Position numbers and translations under genes: made by a program
Assembly (NCBI RefSeq): GCF_001598215.1
Contig: NZ_BCXJ01000001.1
Coordinates: forward strand, 62,001 to 126,000
Reading direction: 5' to 3'
From: Shouchella clausii
Lineage (GTDB): Bacteria; Bacillota; Bacilli; Bacillales; Bacillaceae_D
DNA length: 64,000 nt
Shown: positions 1 to 9,081 of the stretch, in pieces
Layout: each line of letters starts with the position of its first letter
How positions within the stretch are numbered: the stretch's first letter is position 1
Notes under the pieces: generated by a model
Told to the model about the DNA's origin: nothing
What the model saw: only the letters and a program-made list of their open reading frames with translations
Databases searched by the model: none

Positions 1-123
1 TTTGCTGATCGTTGCGATCATTGCATGGACATATGCCTCGATCAAGCACCCTCCCTCATCAATGATGGCGATCAGAAGGATCATCGCGTAGCTTGCTGGT
101 TATACGAGAAGGTGGCGCAATGA
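1..123 (+). CDS. Oligopeptide/dipeptide ABC transporter ATP-binding protein, C-terminal end (partial)
   Basis: Frame 1 is open from the left edge to the TGA at 121-123 and encodes the last 40 residues of a protein. The segment has a cysteine-rich stretch (RCDHCMDIC) and ends HRVACWLYEKV. This matches the C-terminal extension of OppD/DppD-type ATPases, where a CP...RC-rich tail ends in VACH-like residues. The stop overlaps the ATG of the next ATPase gene by 4 bases (ATGA), so the two are translationally coupled as in opp/dpp operons. The nucleotide-binding domain lies outside the window. Confidence 0.8.
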   Translation, partial: FADRCDHCMDICLDQAPSLINDGDQKDHRVACWLYEKVAQ

Positions 124-1091
124 CAAACAAGCCAGTCGTCATGGAAGTGAATCGATTAAAGAAGTACTATGAGACAAAAGCTCCTTTTTTTAATCGCCAA
201 TCAGAGCTTGTAAAAGCTGTCGATGATGTTAGTTTCGTCATCCATGAAGGAGAAACGTTTGGCTTGGTCGGTGAGTCAGGGAGCGGCAAGAGCACAATTG
301 GGAAATCGATTCTTAACTTGCAGCCGTTATCAGCAGGAGAAGTCGTTTATAGAGGAAAAAACCTCCATCGTTTAAGCAAAGAAGAAATGAGAAAGTTAAG
401 GCCCCATATTCAGTTTGTGTTTCAAGATCCATTCAGTTCGTTAAATCCCCGTTTACGGATTGGCGATGCTTTAGCAGAACCGTTATTGGATCATGGCCTC
501 GCGACGAAAAAAACGGTCAGGCAAAAAGTATTGGAAACAATGGAACTTTGTGGACTGCCGTCCTACCATGTGAATAAATTCCCACATGAATTTAGTGGTG
601 GGCAACGCCAGCGGATTGGCATCGCCCGTGCAGTCATTATGGAGCCTGATTTTATTGTAGCCGATGAGCCCGTTTCAGCATTAGACGTATCCATTCAAGC
701 ACAAATCATTAATTTGTTTAAAGAACTTCAAGAAAAGAAAAAGTTGGCATTTCTATTTATATCACATGATTTAAGCGTTGTTGAACATCTATGTTCGCGT
801 ATTGGTGTGCTCTACTTAGGGACAATGATGGAGCTGGCAAGCAGAGACCGGTTATATGAGAACCCATTGCATCCATACACAAAAGCATTGCTATCTGCTT
901 TGCCTGTACCTGACCCTACCTACAAAAAAGAGAGAATTCTTTTAAAAGGCGACATACCAAATCCAGCATCGCCGCCAGCTGGGTGCAAATTTCATACGAG
1001 GTGTCCTATAGCAAAAGATCGTTGTAAGAAGGAAGTGCCCGCTTTTAGGGAAGCAGAGCAAGGCCATTTCGTTGCTTGCCATTTCGTTTAA
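120..1091 (+). CDS. Oligopeptide/dipeptide ABC transporter ATP-binding protein (OppF/DppF family)
   Basis: 323-residue cytoplasmic ATPase powering peptide import, paired with the OppD/DppD-type ATPase ending just upstream. Walker A is GESGSGKS, the ABC signature SGGQRQR and Walker B IVADEP. The C-terminal oligo_HPY extension carries the HTRCPIAKDRC cysteine motif typical of Opp/Dpp ATPases. The ATG at 120 is preferred over an in-frame ATG at 93 because it has the ATGA overlap with the upstream stop and a nearby GAGAAGGTGG. Substrate choice (oligopeptide, dipeptide or nickel) is set by the binding protein, which is outside the window. This is the last gene of its operon, ending at a strong hairpin. 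Confidence 0.93.
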   Translation: MTNKPVVMEVNRLKKYYETKAPFFNRQSELVKAVDDVSFVIHEGETFGLVGESGSGKSTIGKSILNLQPLSAGEVVYRGKNLHRLSKEEMRKLRPHIQFVFQDPFSSLNPRLRIGDALAEPLLDHGLATKKTVRQKVLETMELCGLPSYHVNKFPHEFSGGQRQRIGIARAVIMEPDFIVADEPVSALDVSIQAQIINLFKELQEKKKLAFLFISHDLSVVEHLCSRIGVLYLGTMMELASRDRLYENPLHPYTKALLSALPVPDPTYKKERILLKGDIPNPASPPAGCKFHTRCPIAKDRCKKEVPAFREAEQGHFVACHFV

Positions 1092-1113
1092 ATAGCGAGT
1101 ACGCCAACACAAG

Positions 1114-1157
1114 GAACACCGGCCAGCCCTTTTTGTACATAAGGCTGGCCGGTGTTC
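1114..1157. terminator. Perfect 15-bp hairpin between convergent genes
   Basis: Arms at 1114-1128 and 1143-1157 are perfectly complementary (GAACACCGGCCAGCC and its reverse complement) around a 14-nt loop. It sits between the convergent oppF-like gene and the minus-strand secreted-protein gene. The tract after the stem is only mildly T-rich, so it probably serves as a bidirectional terminator. Confidence 0.75.
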
Positions 1158-1164
1158 GTGGTCT

Positions 1165-2976
1165 TTAGTCCCCTAAGCCAAACAGCTGCAAAAAGCGTTG
1201 CCATAAGCTCAAGTTATCTTCGTTGTTGTCTTCTTCCGTTTGCGTTTCCTCAGGCAATGTTAGGCGCTCCGTTTGAAAGACGAATTGGACGTTTTCAATG
1301 ACGTCGTTGTTTTCTGGGGAGACGAAGGAAACAGGTTTGAAATCGGACTTGTCATACTGGGAAAGCATGTCGTCGATTTCGGCTTGCATTTGTTCTGGTA
1401 TGTCTGCTGTTGCTTCCTCCAGCTCTTCGGCGCCATGATGGATTTCCTCCATTCCGGACGACAATTCCGTCGACCCTTCTGCCGTTTCACCAATGCCCTC
1501 ATGAATGTGGGCATACGAGTCGTTTAATTGGGAAACGCCGCCGGTATAGTCAACCAACCCTTGGTGAAACTGGCTATATTGGCTGGCTACTTCGTCGATG
1601 CCTTCACTTAATTGGGCAAAGCCTTCGCCCATGTCGATCGTCCCTAACGCTTCCTGGAGCGAGCTGGCGAGCTCATCGATTCCAGCAGCGATATCCTCTA
1701 AGCCCGCTTTGCTTTCTTCTAAAACAGGCTGGACGGCGTCAAGGCCTTCTTTTACAGCTGCATAGGTGCCTTTTATTTCTTGCCCCGCTTGATAGTAAGC
1801 AACTAATTGGGCGAGTGTTTCTGAGTTAGGATTGCTTTCATAGAGCGTTTGGATGTCTTCTTCTGTTAAATCGCTCTCAGGGATGGACTCAACCGCTGCT
1901 TTCAAGGCTCCATAGGCTTCGCCGTAATGGGTGCCTAGCTCTCCTAAACCGGCCGCTACTTCGTTTATGCCCGCTGATAGTTCGTCAAAAGCTGCAAATA
2001 AGCTGTCATCTAACGCAAAGTCAGTTTCTGGCGCGCTTGCTTCGCTTAAGGAGCTGCTCAGTTCATTTAAACCAGCCTCAATGTCGCTCGAAGCTTGGAC
2101 AAGCTCGTCGCCAGAAAGAGCCAATTCCTCGCTGCCAGCTTGATAATCGCTTGAACCATCCTCTAATTGGCTGAGGCCATCTGCGAGTTCATCAATCCCT
2201 TTCTTGATTTCACCCATCCCCGTTGCCAGCGCTCCAATTGCGCTAGTCAGCGTGCCCATTTCCTCTTCCAGTTCCCCCGCGTCAGGGGCTTCGACTGCCA
2301 TAGAAGCAGGCAATGCCGATATTTCGATGCCATTAAACTCAAATTGCTCCACATCGGCAGAGAGGTGGAAGGAGGCGTTTTCTTCAGGCATGACTGTAAA
2401 AGCCGCTTGTTTGTCTTTGCCTACATTGGCGATGGTGGCGTCTGGCGCTGTTATGTTGTGAAACACATCGCTTTGCAGTGGTGCAGACAGTTGCAGCAAA
2501 TAATTTTCAAAAAAGGACGTGTCAGCTTCTTCGTTCTGTTTGACCTCTATGGCGATTTCAACCAACCCGCTTTGCCCGATCAACTCTTGTGGGTTGATGG
2601 ATTGGCCGTCCAATGAGTAAGAGATGGCAAATGTCCAAGGCAGCTCGGTTTGTGCTGGCAAATTGCCTTGGTAATAAAACATGCCGGCAGGAGCGGTTAT
2701 TTGCCATGCATCCTCGGATTGCTCGATGGGTGATAAGTCTGTTAAGTTAATGACTTGGTCGTATCCGCCAAAATCGGTGATGTCCCCTTCCGCGGCGACA
2801 TCAAAGCCATTTACCACGTAAATATCCTTTAAGGAACCGTTAGCAAGCAAATTGGCGTAAACGACTTCGTCTTTGGCAGCAACTTCCCCGTTTCCATTTG
2901 CCTCTGCTTGAAAAGAAATAGAAGGGATGCAGAGTGCAGCGATCGCACATGCAGTTGCTGTTTTTTTCAATGTCAT
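1165..2976 (-). CDS. Secreted heptad-rich protein, partner of the MMPL transporter
   Basis: 603-residue exported protein of unassigned function. It begins MTLKKTATACAIAALC, a signal peptide ending near FQAEA. Residues of roughly 30-240 are predicted beta-rich. The C-terminal half has many repeats of the form E(L/I)xxGxxxLxxG, the same style of helical repeat seen in YhgE/Pip-like proteins. The ATG at 2976 has GGAGGAGG upstream and overlaps the stop of the MMPL gene (ATGA), so the two are made together. A longer reading frame to 3150 is only read-through inside the MMPL gene. No membrane segment is obvious after the signal peptide, so it probably works outside the membrane with the transporter; this role is inference. 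Confidence 0.72.
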   Translation of the reverse strand: MTLKKTATACAIAALCIPSISFQAEANGNGEVAAKDEVVYANLLANGSLKDIYVVNGFDVAAEGDITDFGGYDQVINLTDLSPIEQSEDAWQITAPAGMFYYQGNLPAQTELPWTFAISYSLDGQSINPQELIGQSGLVEIAIEVKQNEEADTSFFENYLLQLSAPLQSDVFHNITAPDATIANVGKDKQAAFTVMPEENASFHLSADVEQFEFNGIEISALPASMAVEAPDAGELEEEMGTLTSAIGALATGMGEIKKGIDELADGLSQLEDGSSDYQAGSEELALSGDELVQASSDIEAGLNELSSSLSEASAPETDFALDDSLFAAFDELSAGINEVAAGLGELGTHYGEAYGALKAAVESIPESDLTEEDIQTLYESNPNSETLAQLVAYYQAGQEIKGTYAAVKEGLDAVQPVLEESKAGLEDIAAGIDELASSLQEALGTIDMGEGFAQLSEGIDEVASQYSQFHQGLVDYTGGVSQLNDSYAHIHEGIGETAEGSTELSSGMEEIHHGAEELEEATADIPEQMQAEIDDMLSQYDKSDFKPVSFVSPENNDVIENVQFVFQTERLTLPEETQTEEDNNEDNLSLWQRFLQLFGLGD

Positions 2977-5033
2977 AATGAGTCCTCCTCCTTGTAAAAG
3001 TTGGCCCGATGCGTCGTTTTTTCGATCAAGCGGTCGGCGATTAAAAGAAAAGCCGGAAGGAATAAAATGACCAATAGGAAGGCGAGTGCAGCCCCCCTGC
3101 CGAGCAATAAGCCAATCGATGAAACAGTTGGGTTGCTTGACGTAAACCATAAAATGAACCCAACACTTGATAAAATCGACGCGGAAACGGCAATCGGAAA
3201 TAACTTTTCATCAAGCGCCTGTTTCATTGCAGCAAAGGACGGCATCGTTCGGCGGTGGTGTTTATACGTTTCCATCAGCAAAATTGCATAATCAATCGTT
3301 GCAGCCAGCTGGACGGTGCTGACGATCAAATAGCCGACAAACACGAGTGGATCATTGGTAAAATAAGGTACCGACAGGTTGATCCAGACGGCTGCCTGAA
3401 TGGTGAGTAATAAAATAATCGGTATCGAAACCGACCGGAACATCAACATAAGAACAACGGCAATCGTGATGATCGTCACGATGTTGACGAGTTGGTTGTC
3501 TTTGCTAATGGTTTCCTTCATATCGTATAGCGTCGCGCTTTCTCCTAATGTATAAAACGTATCGCCGTAATAGCTTTGCGCAATTTCACGCGTCTGTTCC
3601 ACAAGCGCAAATGGAATGTCCCCCTCGACACCGGCAGATGTATAGACAGTAATGCGGCTATAGTTTTCCGAATGGAAATCCCTCGTCAATTCATCATCAA
3701 CAAAATCAGAAGGGATGGCTGTTCCGACCATGTTGGCATAGGCAAGCACCGATTCGACATAGGGAATCTGTTCCAACTCCTGGACAAGCTTTTCTTCTTT
3801 GGCGATGTCATCGTTAGGGACGAGCAGGACAATTGGCGTTGATTGCCCGAACGTTTCTTCGACTCGTTTCGCATCGCCGCCAGCGCGTGTCTGTTCAGGC
3901 AAGTCCCCAAGCCCATATAAAAACGTGGTGCTGCTTTGTGCCAAAAAACTTGGAACGAGCAGCAGGAGGACAATCACGAGAGCAGGAATTCGCAGCTTAA
4001 GCAGCTTGGCTCCGCTGCCCTTGAAGCTTGGCACCAAGCTTCGATGTTTCGTTTTTTCGATCCACTTGTAAAAAGTCAGCGTTAGCGCAGGCAAAAACAC
4101 GACAACGGATATAAAGCTGAACACAATTCCCTTTACGAGGTTAAATCCTAAGTCGACGCCAATCCCGAAATCCATCAGCATCAGCGACATAAATCCAAAA
4201 AACGTCGTCAATGCACTGACAAAGATAACCGGCAACGATTTTCGCAGCGCCTTTGCCATCGCTTCTTTCGGCAATTGATGTTGGTCAAGCTCGTCTGAAA
4301 AGGTATGTAAAAGAAAGATCGCGTAATCAAGGGAAACAGCGAGCTGCAAAATAGGCGCCACCGCTTGTGTCACAAACGAAACTTCCCCTAAAAAAATGTT
4401 CGTTCCTAAATTGATGAGGACGGAAACGCCGATCGCCGTTAGGAAAAACAATGGCTCTACCCACGATTTAGTCGATAACACCAAAATAATGATGATAATC
4501 GGAACAAGCAACGCTGCGGCATAAAGGGACTCAGAACCAGTCATATTTTGGGATGTGGCTGTGTTTACCGCTTCCCCTGTAACGGCGTTTTCTTCGCCAA
4601 TCAATGAATAAATCGCATCTGTCGCCGCTACTTCGGCGCCGCTGTCAATTGTTACCGAAAAAAGCGCGTCACGATCTTTGTAATACGTTTCAATCAATCC
4701 AGAGTCAGCCATTTCGAATGGAATCCGAATATCAAACACATCATCGAGCCATGATACGTCGCTTACGCCATCAATGCCTGCCAGTTGCTCTTTATAACGA
4801 ATCGCTTCTTGCATGGAGACATTATGAATAAGCACATTGGTATTCGGCATCGTTGAACGGAACTCTTCTTCCATTAACGCCAGGCCTTCGGTGGAAGGCG
4901 CATCATCTGGCAAGTAATCGACCATATTGTAGTTGGTCGATACAAAAAACTGGGCTACCGCTGCGAAAAGCGCAGTGATGGCAAATAAAAGGATAATGCC
5001 TTTTTTATGCTTTAGGATGGTATCGACGAACAA
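2973..5033 (-). CDS. MMPL/RND-family transporter (YdgH/YdfJ-like)
   Basis: 686-residue polytopic membrane protein. It has two halves, each with one transmembrane segment, a large extracytoplasmic domain and about five further segments, which is the MMPL/RND architecture. The motif LDYAIFLLHTF (first half) is mirrored by IDYAILLMETY (second half); both are proton-relay Asp-Tyr motifs of this family. The TTG start at 5033 has AGAGGTG eight bases upstream. It is divergent from a TetR regulator, which suggests drug, lipid or fatty-acid export under TetR repression. The substrate cannot be read from the sequence. Confidence 0.87.
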   Translation of the reverse strand: MFVDTILKHKKGIILLFAITALFAAVAQFFVSTNYNMVDYLPDDAPSTEGLALMEEEFRSTMPNTNVLIHNVSMQEAIRYKEQLAGIDGVSDVSWLDDVFDIRIPFEMADSGLIETYYKDRDALFSVTIDSGAEVAATDAIYSLIGEENAVTGEAVNTATSQNMTGSESLYAAALLVPIIIIILVLSTKSWVEPLFFLTAIGVSVLINLGTNIFLGEVSFVTQAVAPILQLAVSLDYAIFLLHTFSDELDQHQLPKEAMAKALRKSLPVIFVSALTTFFGFMSLMLMDFGIGVDLGFNLVKGIVFSFISVVVFLPALTLTFYKWIEKTKHRSLVPSFKGSGAKLLKLRIPALVIVLLLLVPSFLAQSSTTFLYGLGDLPEQTRAGGDAKRVEETFGQSTPIVLLVPNDDIAKEEKLVQELEQIPYVESVLAYANMVGTAIPSDFVDDELTRDFHSENYSRITVYTSAGVEGDIPFALVEQTREIAQSYYGDTFYTLGESATLYDMKETISKDNQLVNIVTIITIAVVLMLMFRSVSIPIILLLTIQAAVWINLSVPYFTNDPLVFVGYLIVSTVQLAATIDYAILLMETYKHHRRTMPSFAAMKQALDEKLFPIAVSASILSSVGFILWFTSSNPTVSSIGLLLGRGAALAFLLVILFLPAFLLIADRLIEKTTHRANFYKEEDSL

Positions 5034-5077
5034 GCGCGTATCACCTCTTTATTGACAATCGTTTCAATGCATTTCAT

Positions 5078-5106
5078 ATTATAACGACACAGTGTTGGGC
5101 AAACAA
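5078..5106 (-). promoter_or_regulatory. Promoter of the MMPL operon
   Basis: On the minus strand, TTGTTT (5106-5101) and a perfect TATAAT (5083-5078) are separated by 17 bases. The -35 lies inside the divergent promoter region, so one repressor site could block both directions. Confidence 0.55.
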
Positions 5107-5160
5107 CAAACAGTCGGTTATAATCTGTTGTGAATCCAACATATTTTCCTTGTTTGTTGG
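5095..5160 (+). promoter_or_regulatory. Promoter of the TetR gene with flanking inverted repeats
   Basis: TTGGGC (5095-5100), an 18-base spacer and TATAAT (5119-5124) form a plus-strand promoter. AACAG/CTGTT half-sites flank the -10. A longer inverted repeat CCAACA...TGTTGG spans 5136-5160 before the ribosome binding site. These are candidate TetR operators controlling both divergent transcripts. Confidence 0.5.
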
Positions 5161-5185
5161 CTAACGCAAAAAAGGTGGGAAGAAG

Positions 5186-5767
5186 ATGGCTGAAAAGATC
5201 GATCGAAGAAAGAAATATACAAAAATGGTATTAAAAGAAAGCTTGGTTGATTTGCTGAAAGAAAAACCAATTGCCTCTGTCACTGTTAAAGAATTATGCG
5301 AGCTGGCCGATATTAACCGCTCTACATTTTACAGCCACTATGCCGACCCTTATGACTTGCTTGCTACGATCAGTGAAGAAGTGATGCTCGATATGGACCA
5401 TCATTTGAACCAGTACCATTGTGGCAAAGAAGAAGAAGCTTTGCATATGACAGAAAAGATTATGGAGTATATCGCCGACCGGAGCGATATTTGCCAAGTG
5501 CTGTTAAGTGGGCACGGTGATCCGACATTTAAAAAGCGGATTATGGAGCTAGCTAAAAAATATATATTAGAAAGGTGGATCGATCAGTATAAATGGCGGG
5601 AACAACTCTCCCCCTATATCCCGTTGATGGCTGTGAGCGGAGCGATCGATGCGATTGAAAGCTGGTTGGTAGGAGGAAAAAAAGAAAGCCCAGCAGAAAT
5701 GGCGGTATTGGTCTACCAATTCACAAACCACGGCTTAGCAGGGCTTCGGAAAGCGAGCCAAACGTAG
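5186..5767 (+). CDS. TetR/AcrR family transcriptional regulator
   Basis: 193-residue DNA-binding protein. The N-terminal helix-turn-helix (about residues 20-60) contains VTVKELCELADINRSTFYSHY, the standard TetR recognition segment. The rest is a helical ligand-binding domain of the type with a C-terminal TetR_C domain (YxLERWIDQYKW region). AAAGGTGGGA precedes the ATG. Position divergent from the MMPL operon suggests it represses that exporter and itself and is relieved by an exported ligand; this is inference from context. Confidence 0.88.
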   Translation: MAEKIDRRKKYTKMVLKESLVDLLKEKPIASVTVKELCELADINRSTFYSHYADPYDLLATISEEVMLDMDHHLNQYHCGKEEEALHMTEKIMEYIADRSDICQVLLSGHGDPTFKKRIMELAKKYILERWIDQYKWREQLSPYIPLMAVSGAIDAIESWLVGGKKESPAEMAVLVYQFTNHGLAGLRKASQT

Positions 5768-5910
5768 CACCACTGGCTTGTCAGTTGGGGCAATTTTTCT
5801 GTTTGTTCCCGTCAGCCTGCTGTATTCGGTGGCGAGCGAGCGTGCTGTCTGGTTGCTTCGTATGGCTCGGGAGCATCTGAATGGGAAAACAAGCAAAAGG
5901 CATACACAGG

Positions 5911-5939
5911 AAAGCCTGCCTAAAAACTAGGCAGGCTTT
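5911..5939. terminator. Bidirectional terminator after the tetR gene
   Basis: Arms AAAGCCTGCCT (5911-5921) and AGGCAGGCTTT (5929-5939) pair perfectly around a 7-nt loop. A/T runs on the arm ends suit termination from both the TetR gene and the convergent DinB-like gene. Confidence 0.75.
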
Positions 5940-5986
5940 GCCATGGAATCGTATAAAAAAACAGAGTACCGATACTCGTGTCAAAG

Positions 5987-6448
5987 CTACACTTTGACTC
6001 CTTTTAGCATTTGTCGAATCGCTCCAAGATGATAGGCTGAATGGGCGAGAGAAGCTAACACTTCATGGGCCGTTTGTTCATTCCATTCTCTCGCGTCTAT
6101 CGATTGCAATAGTGTTACGTATTCATTTTGCAACCCTTCCTGAATTTGGCTCCATTGTTGTTCATTTACTGAATGAATGTTCCAACTCTTTTCCCAATCC
6201 ATTTCCGGTTGTTTCCCTTTTTGCAAGATTTCATTGGTTCCCCACATATAATAGCGAATGTGGTCCGTATGTGCAGCCAATGTTGTGCCATAAACGGATC
6301 GGGAAGCTTGGTCGCAAGACATCCCTTCTAGTACACCGAAAATTCCCGAATTCGGTTCAGAATCTGTGAACCAACTCCCTTTTGCTTCTGGTCCTTCAAA
6401 TGTTTCCTTTATTAACGTTTTAACTGAGTTCCTTACTATTTCGCTCAT
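5987..6448 (-). CDS. DinB-like family protein
   Basis: 153-residue protein with the four-helix-bundle pattern of DinB/YfiT metalloproteins. Putative metal-binding histidines appear as AAHTDHIRYY in the middle and HSAYHLGAIRQ near the C terminus. Start at 6448 is supported by GGAGGGCTAAAC directly upstream; a longer frame to 6487 has no such site. Members are often thiol transferases or damage-induced proteins, but no activity can be assigned here. It stands alone between hairpins. Confidence 0.75.
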   Translation of the reverse strand: MSEIVRNSVKTLIKETFEGPEAKGSWFTDSEPNSGIFGVLEGMSCDQASRSVYGTTLAAHTDHIRYYMWGTNEILQKGKQPEMDWEKSWNIHSVNEQQWSQIQEGLQNEYVTLLQSIDAREWNEQTAHEVLASLAHSAYHLGAIRQMLKGVKV

Positions 6449-6778
6449 GTTTAGCCCTCCATAAATGTTTGTTATGCATCCACACAACTGCCAATTGGAA
6501 TACCAACTGTGTTCAGGTCAAAAAAAATCGATTGGCAACACCTCTATTCGTGTTCTAACCACTTTCCAATTTGCTTTTTCTAAGACGAGGTAAGTTTAAT
6601 CCAAGTTTTTGTAGCGAGTTTCGAGTGAAATTACGTACATTGTTCATATGTACATAACCCTCTATAATTACTTTGATGGTTATATTATCGGTTGGTTGAT
6701 TCTAACTGTCAATAGCTTTTATAATGGTTATGAGAGAAAATTCAATTGTTATTTTATAGGAAAACAAGGAGAAGGCAT
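6449..6778 (+). promoter_or_regulatory. Intergenic region with promoter of the CGNR gene
   Basis: TTGATT (6696-6701), an 18-base spacer and TATAAT (6720-6725) form a promoter ending 54 bases before the CGNR start. Upstream an inverted repeat GTACAT-N7-ATGTAC (6635-6653) could bind a regulator. I see nothing else in the stretch. Confidence 0.45.
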
Positions 6779-7402
6779 ATGTCTGGTATAAAGAAAGATG
6801 TACACGAGCATGAATTGCTGGGCGGACGTTTGTGTTTGGATTTTGCGAATACAGTAAGTTGGCACGATAGCAGTGAGAAATCTCAGGAGTTGCTGACGAG
6901 TTATGAAAGATTAGTAAACTGGAGTTTGCATGCCAATATTCTTAAGAAACAGCAAGCGCTTTCGCTGCTAAAAAAAGCAGAAAATCAACCTTTTAAGGCT
7001 AAAGAAGTTCTCCAACAAGCGATTGAGCTGCGGGAATCGATTTACGGTATTTTTAGTCTTGTATCGAACAATGAAATGCCAGACGCTAACGATCTTTCTA
7101 TTTTGAATAAAGCCTTAGGCCATGCCTACGGAAGAATGCAAGTAGTACCTAGTGGGACTACATTTTCATTGGAATTTTTAAACGGTGAAGATCCATTAGA
7201 TGGAATGCTTCCGCCGATTGTTAAGTCTGCTATAGACGTTCTTGTTTCTGAAAAAGAACGAAGCAGGGTGAAAAAGTGTGAAGGGGACCCGTGTGGTTGG
7301 CTGTTTTTAGATACAAGCCGCAACCGTAGCAGACGTTGGTGTTCAATGGCAGACTGCGGGAACCGTGCAAAAGCAAAGCGATTTTATCATAATAGAAAAT
7401 AA
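6779..7402 (+). CDS. ABATE/CGNR zinc-finger domain protein
   Basis: 207-residue putative transcription regulator. The N-terminal ABATE domain begins with the characteristic LLGGRLCLDFANTV. The C terminus carries the CGNR zinc finger: CEGDPCGWLFLDTSRN followed by WCSMADCGNRAKAKRFY, giving four candidate zinc cysteines. Start at 6779 follows AAGGAGAAGGCAT; a longer frame from 6746 lacks a ribosome site. The family is described as putative stress-induced regulators. It may be co-transcribed with the DUF1801 gene 94 bases downstream, although a weak hairpin (7405-7423) lies between. Confidence 0.85.
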   Translation: MSGIKKDVHEHELLGGRLCLDFANTVSWHDSSEKSQELLTSYERLVNWSLHANILKKQQALSLLKKAENQPFKAKEVLQQAIELRESIYGIFSLVSNNEMPDANDLSILNKALGHAYGRMQVVPSGTTFSLEFLNGEDPLDGMLPPIVKSAIDVLVSEKERSRVKKCEGDPCGWLFLDTSRNRSRRWCSMADCGNRAKAKRFYHNRK

Positions 7403-7496
7403 CAACACTCCACAAAGGAGTGTATTCGTTTCCTTAAGACTGGAGAGGTCCACAGCAAAAAAACGAGCCACATATAAACAAAAAGGGTGAAGGCAA

Positions 7497-7928
7497 ATGA
7501 AGAAGGCTAAAACAATTGAAACCAATGCTAGCGTCCATGAATTTATTGAAAGTGTTGAAAGCCCGTCGAAACGGGAAGATGCATACAAGCTTCTTACGAT
7601 TTTCTCGGAAACGACAGGTTATGAAGCAAAAATGTGGGGGCCGAGCATTATTGGATTTGGTTCTTACCATTATGTGTACAAATCCGGGCATGAAGGGGAT
7701 GCGCCACTCGTTGGTTTTTCGCCAAGGAAAGCAAAAATCAGTTTATATGTTGCTTGCGAGGAAACGAAAAAACAACAATTGCTTAAGGACTTAGGAAAAC
7801 ATACGACCGGAAAAGCGTGCGTGTATATTAATAAAGTAGCTGATATTGATATAGAGGTTTTGAAGTCGTTGATTGAAGAAACAGTCCAATTTATAAAAAC
7901 AACCTATCCAGATCGCCAAGAGCAGTGA
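7497..7928 (+). CDS. DUF1801 (YdhG-like) protein
   Basis: 143-residue protein matching the DUF1801/YdhG fold, recognisable from EMWG-like AKMWGPSIIGFGSYHYVY and the later GKACVYINKVADID. The family is related in fold to SufBD/frataxin-like proteins but has no confirmed activity. AAAGGGTGAAGG precedes the ATG. No transmembrane segment or signal is visible. Confidence 0.8.
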   Translation: MKKAKTIETNASVHEFIESVESPSKREDAYKLLTIFSETTGYEAKMWGPSIIGFGSYHYVYKSGHEGDAPLVGFSPRKAKISLYVACEETKKQQLLKDLGKHTTGKACVYINKVADIDIEVLKSLIEETVQFIKTTYPDRQEQ

Positions 7929-7966
7929 TGCTGTGTTAAGTGGAAAAATGATGCTATAAAGAACAT

Positions 7967-8006
7967 GGCAGTCCTATGCGCTAATTAATTACGCACTAGA
8001 ACTGCC
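7967..8006. terminator. Hairpin between convergent genes
   Basis: GGCAGTCCTATGCG (7967-7980) pairs with CGCACTAGAACTGCC (7992-8006) with one mismatch and one bulge. There is no long T tract on either side. It separates the DUF1801 gene from the convergent anti-sigma gene. Confidence 0.5.
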
Positions 8007-8049
8007 ACTGCCCTTCCAGTCTGATATTTCTGCTGTTTCTAAAAAAGTA

Positions 8050-9081
8050 CTATGGAATCTCGATTTCAAATGGTTCAAACGTAATATTGTAAGGTTCGAT
8101 GGCGACTTCTTCGTGAGTTTCCTCCATGTGTTCGTCAGTTTCCCCTACACGGTCTGGCGTGATGAGGACTGGGGTGACGATCACTTTTTGGACGGATGGA
8201 TCTAGCGGATCAAACATTTTCGCCCCTTCGATGGTCCAGACACCATCTTCAAACTGTCCATTAACACCGCCAGAATAAGAAGGAATCGTATTGCCATCTT
8301 GGTCAACAAGTTCAAACTCCAAATCGTATATAGGCAAGGAAAGGTCTGTTAATTCTCCTGCTTGAGAAGCGGAGAACGTTAAGCTTGTTGAAGATTGGCT
8401 TAAAGACAACGATTCGACGTGTAGTTCGATGCCTTCGGCTTGTTGGCTATTGTTAACGGCAATTTGATTGCTATCAAGCTGGTCTACTCTTTCTGAAAAA
8501 TAATACGTATCCCCGTTATCATTTTCTAAAATGAGACCGAGTTCAAATGAGTCAGAATCAACCTCTTTCGCCTCAAATTCATAAATGTGTTTTTGTTCAT
8601 TGGCGCTGATTTGCTGCGTTTCTTTGCTTGCTGAAAATGCTGAAGAAGGCTTGTCGTTTATGACTGGTTGTAAGGTGAAATTGTAATCTTCTTCAGTAAG
8701 CGCTTCGTCAGATTGGACAGTAAATCCTACGGAGATACGAGTTTGGTCATACAAAAGCTCTTCTAATGTGACGGCTACTCCATTAATGGTCTGTGTTTCA
8801 TCTAATCCCTTTGTCAATCCTTGTTCACTTGCCTGGTTAAGTCGCTCGTCCCCTGAAACGCTAAAGACAGAGCCTATCACTGGAATCTGGGAAAGGCTAT
8901 TGGCCAATGCAGGAGAAAAGTAAGCTGAGCCAAAAAGAAGCGCGACTGCAGCGGCTGAAGCGCCAAGGCTGTAAGCCCATGGTTTCCAACTTGTCTTTTT
9001 CGCTTTTTCTGCCTTCAGAATCCCTTGGCGAATAGCGTGCTCAACTTCTTGTTTGATCTGTTTATCAAATGACGGTTCCAT
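8050..9081 (-). CDS. DUF4179 domain anti-sigma factor
   Basis: 343-residue membrane protein, likely the anti-sigma factor for the ECF sigma encoded just upstream. The N-terminal ~35 residues are charged and cytoplasmic (sigma-binding region). One transmembrane helix follows (about 36-56, YSLGASAAAVALLFGSAYF), then a large extracellular DUF4179-type beta domain. The start at 9081 (MEPSFDKQ) has AGAGGAG upstream and overlaps the sigma stop by 17 bases; an ATG at 9102 has no ribosome site. Overlap with the sigma gene is the usual arrangement for such pairs. Confidence 0.83.
   Translation of the reverse strand: MEPSFDKQIKQEVEHAIRQGILKAEKAKKTSWKPWAYSLGASAAAVALLFGSAYFSPALANSLSQIPVIGSVFSVSGDERLNQASEQGLTKGLDETQTINGVAVTLEELLYDQTRISVGFTVQSDEALTEEDYNFTLQPVINDKPSSAFSASKETQQISANEQKHIYEFEAKEVDSDSFELGLILENDNGDTYYFSERVDQLDSNQIAVNNSQQAEGIELHVESLSLSQSSTSLTFSASQAGELTDLSLPIYDLEFELVDQDGNTIPSYSGGVNGQFEDGVWTIEGAKMFDPLDPSVQKVIVTPVLITPDRVGETDEHMEETHEEVAIEPYNITFEPFEIEIP

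Noticed and set aside
1273-2616. Several plus-strand frames across 1.2-2.6 kb
   Set aside because: They are antisense to the heptad-rich secreted-protein gene, lack ribosome sites and show no known motifs.
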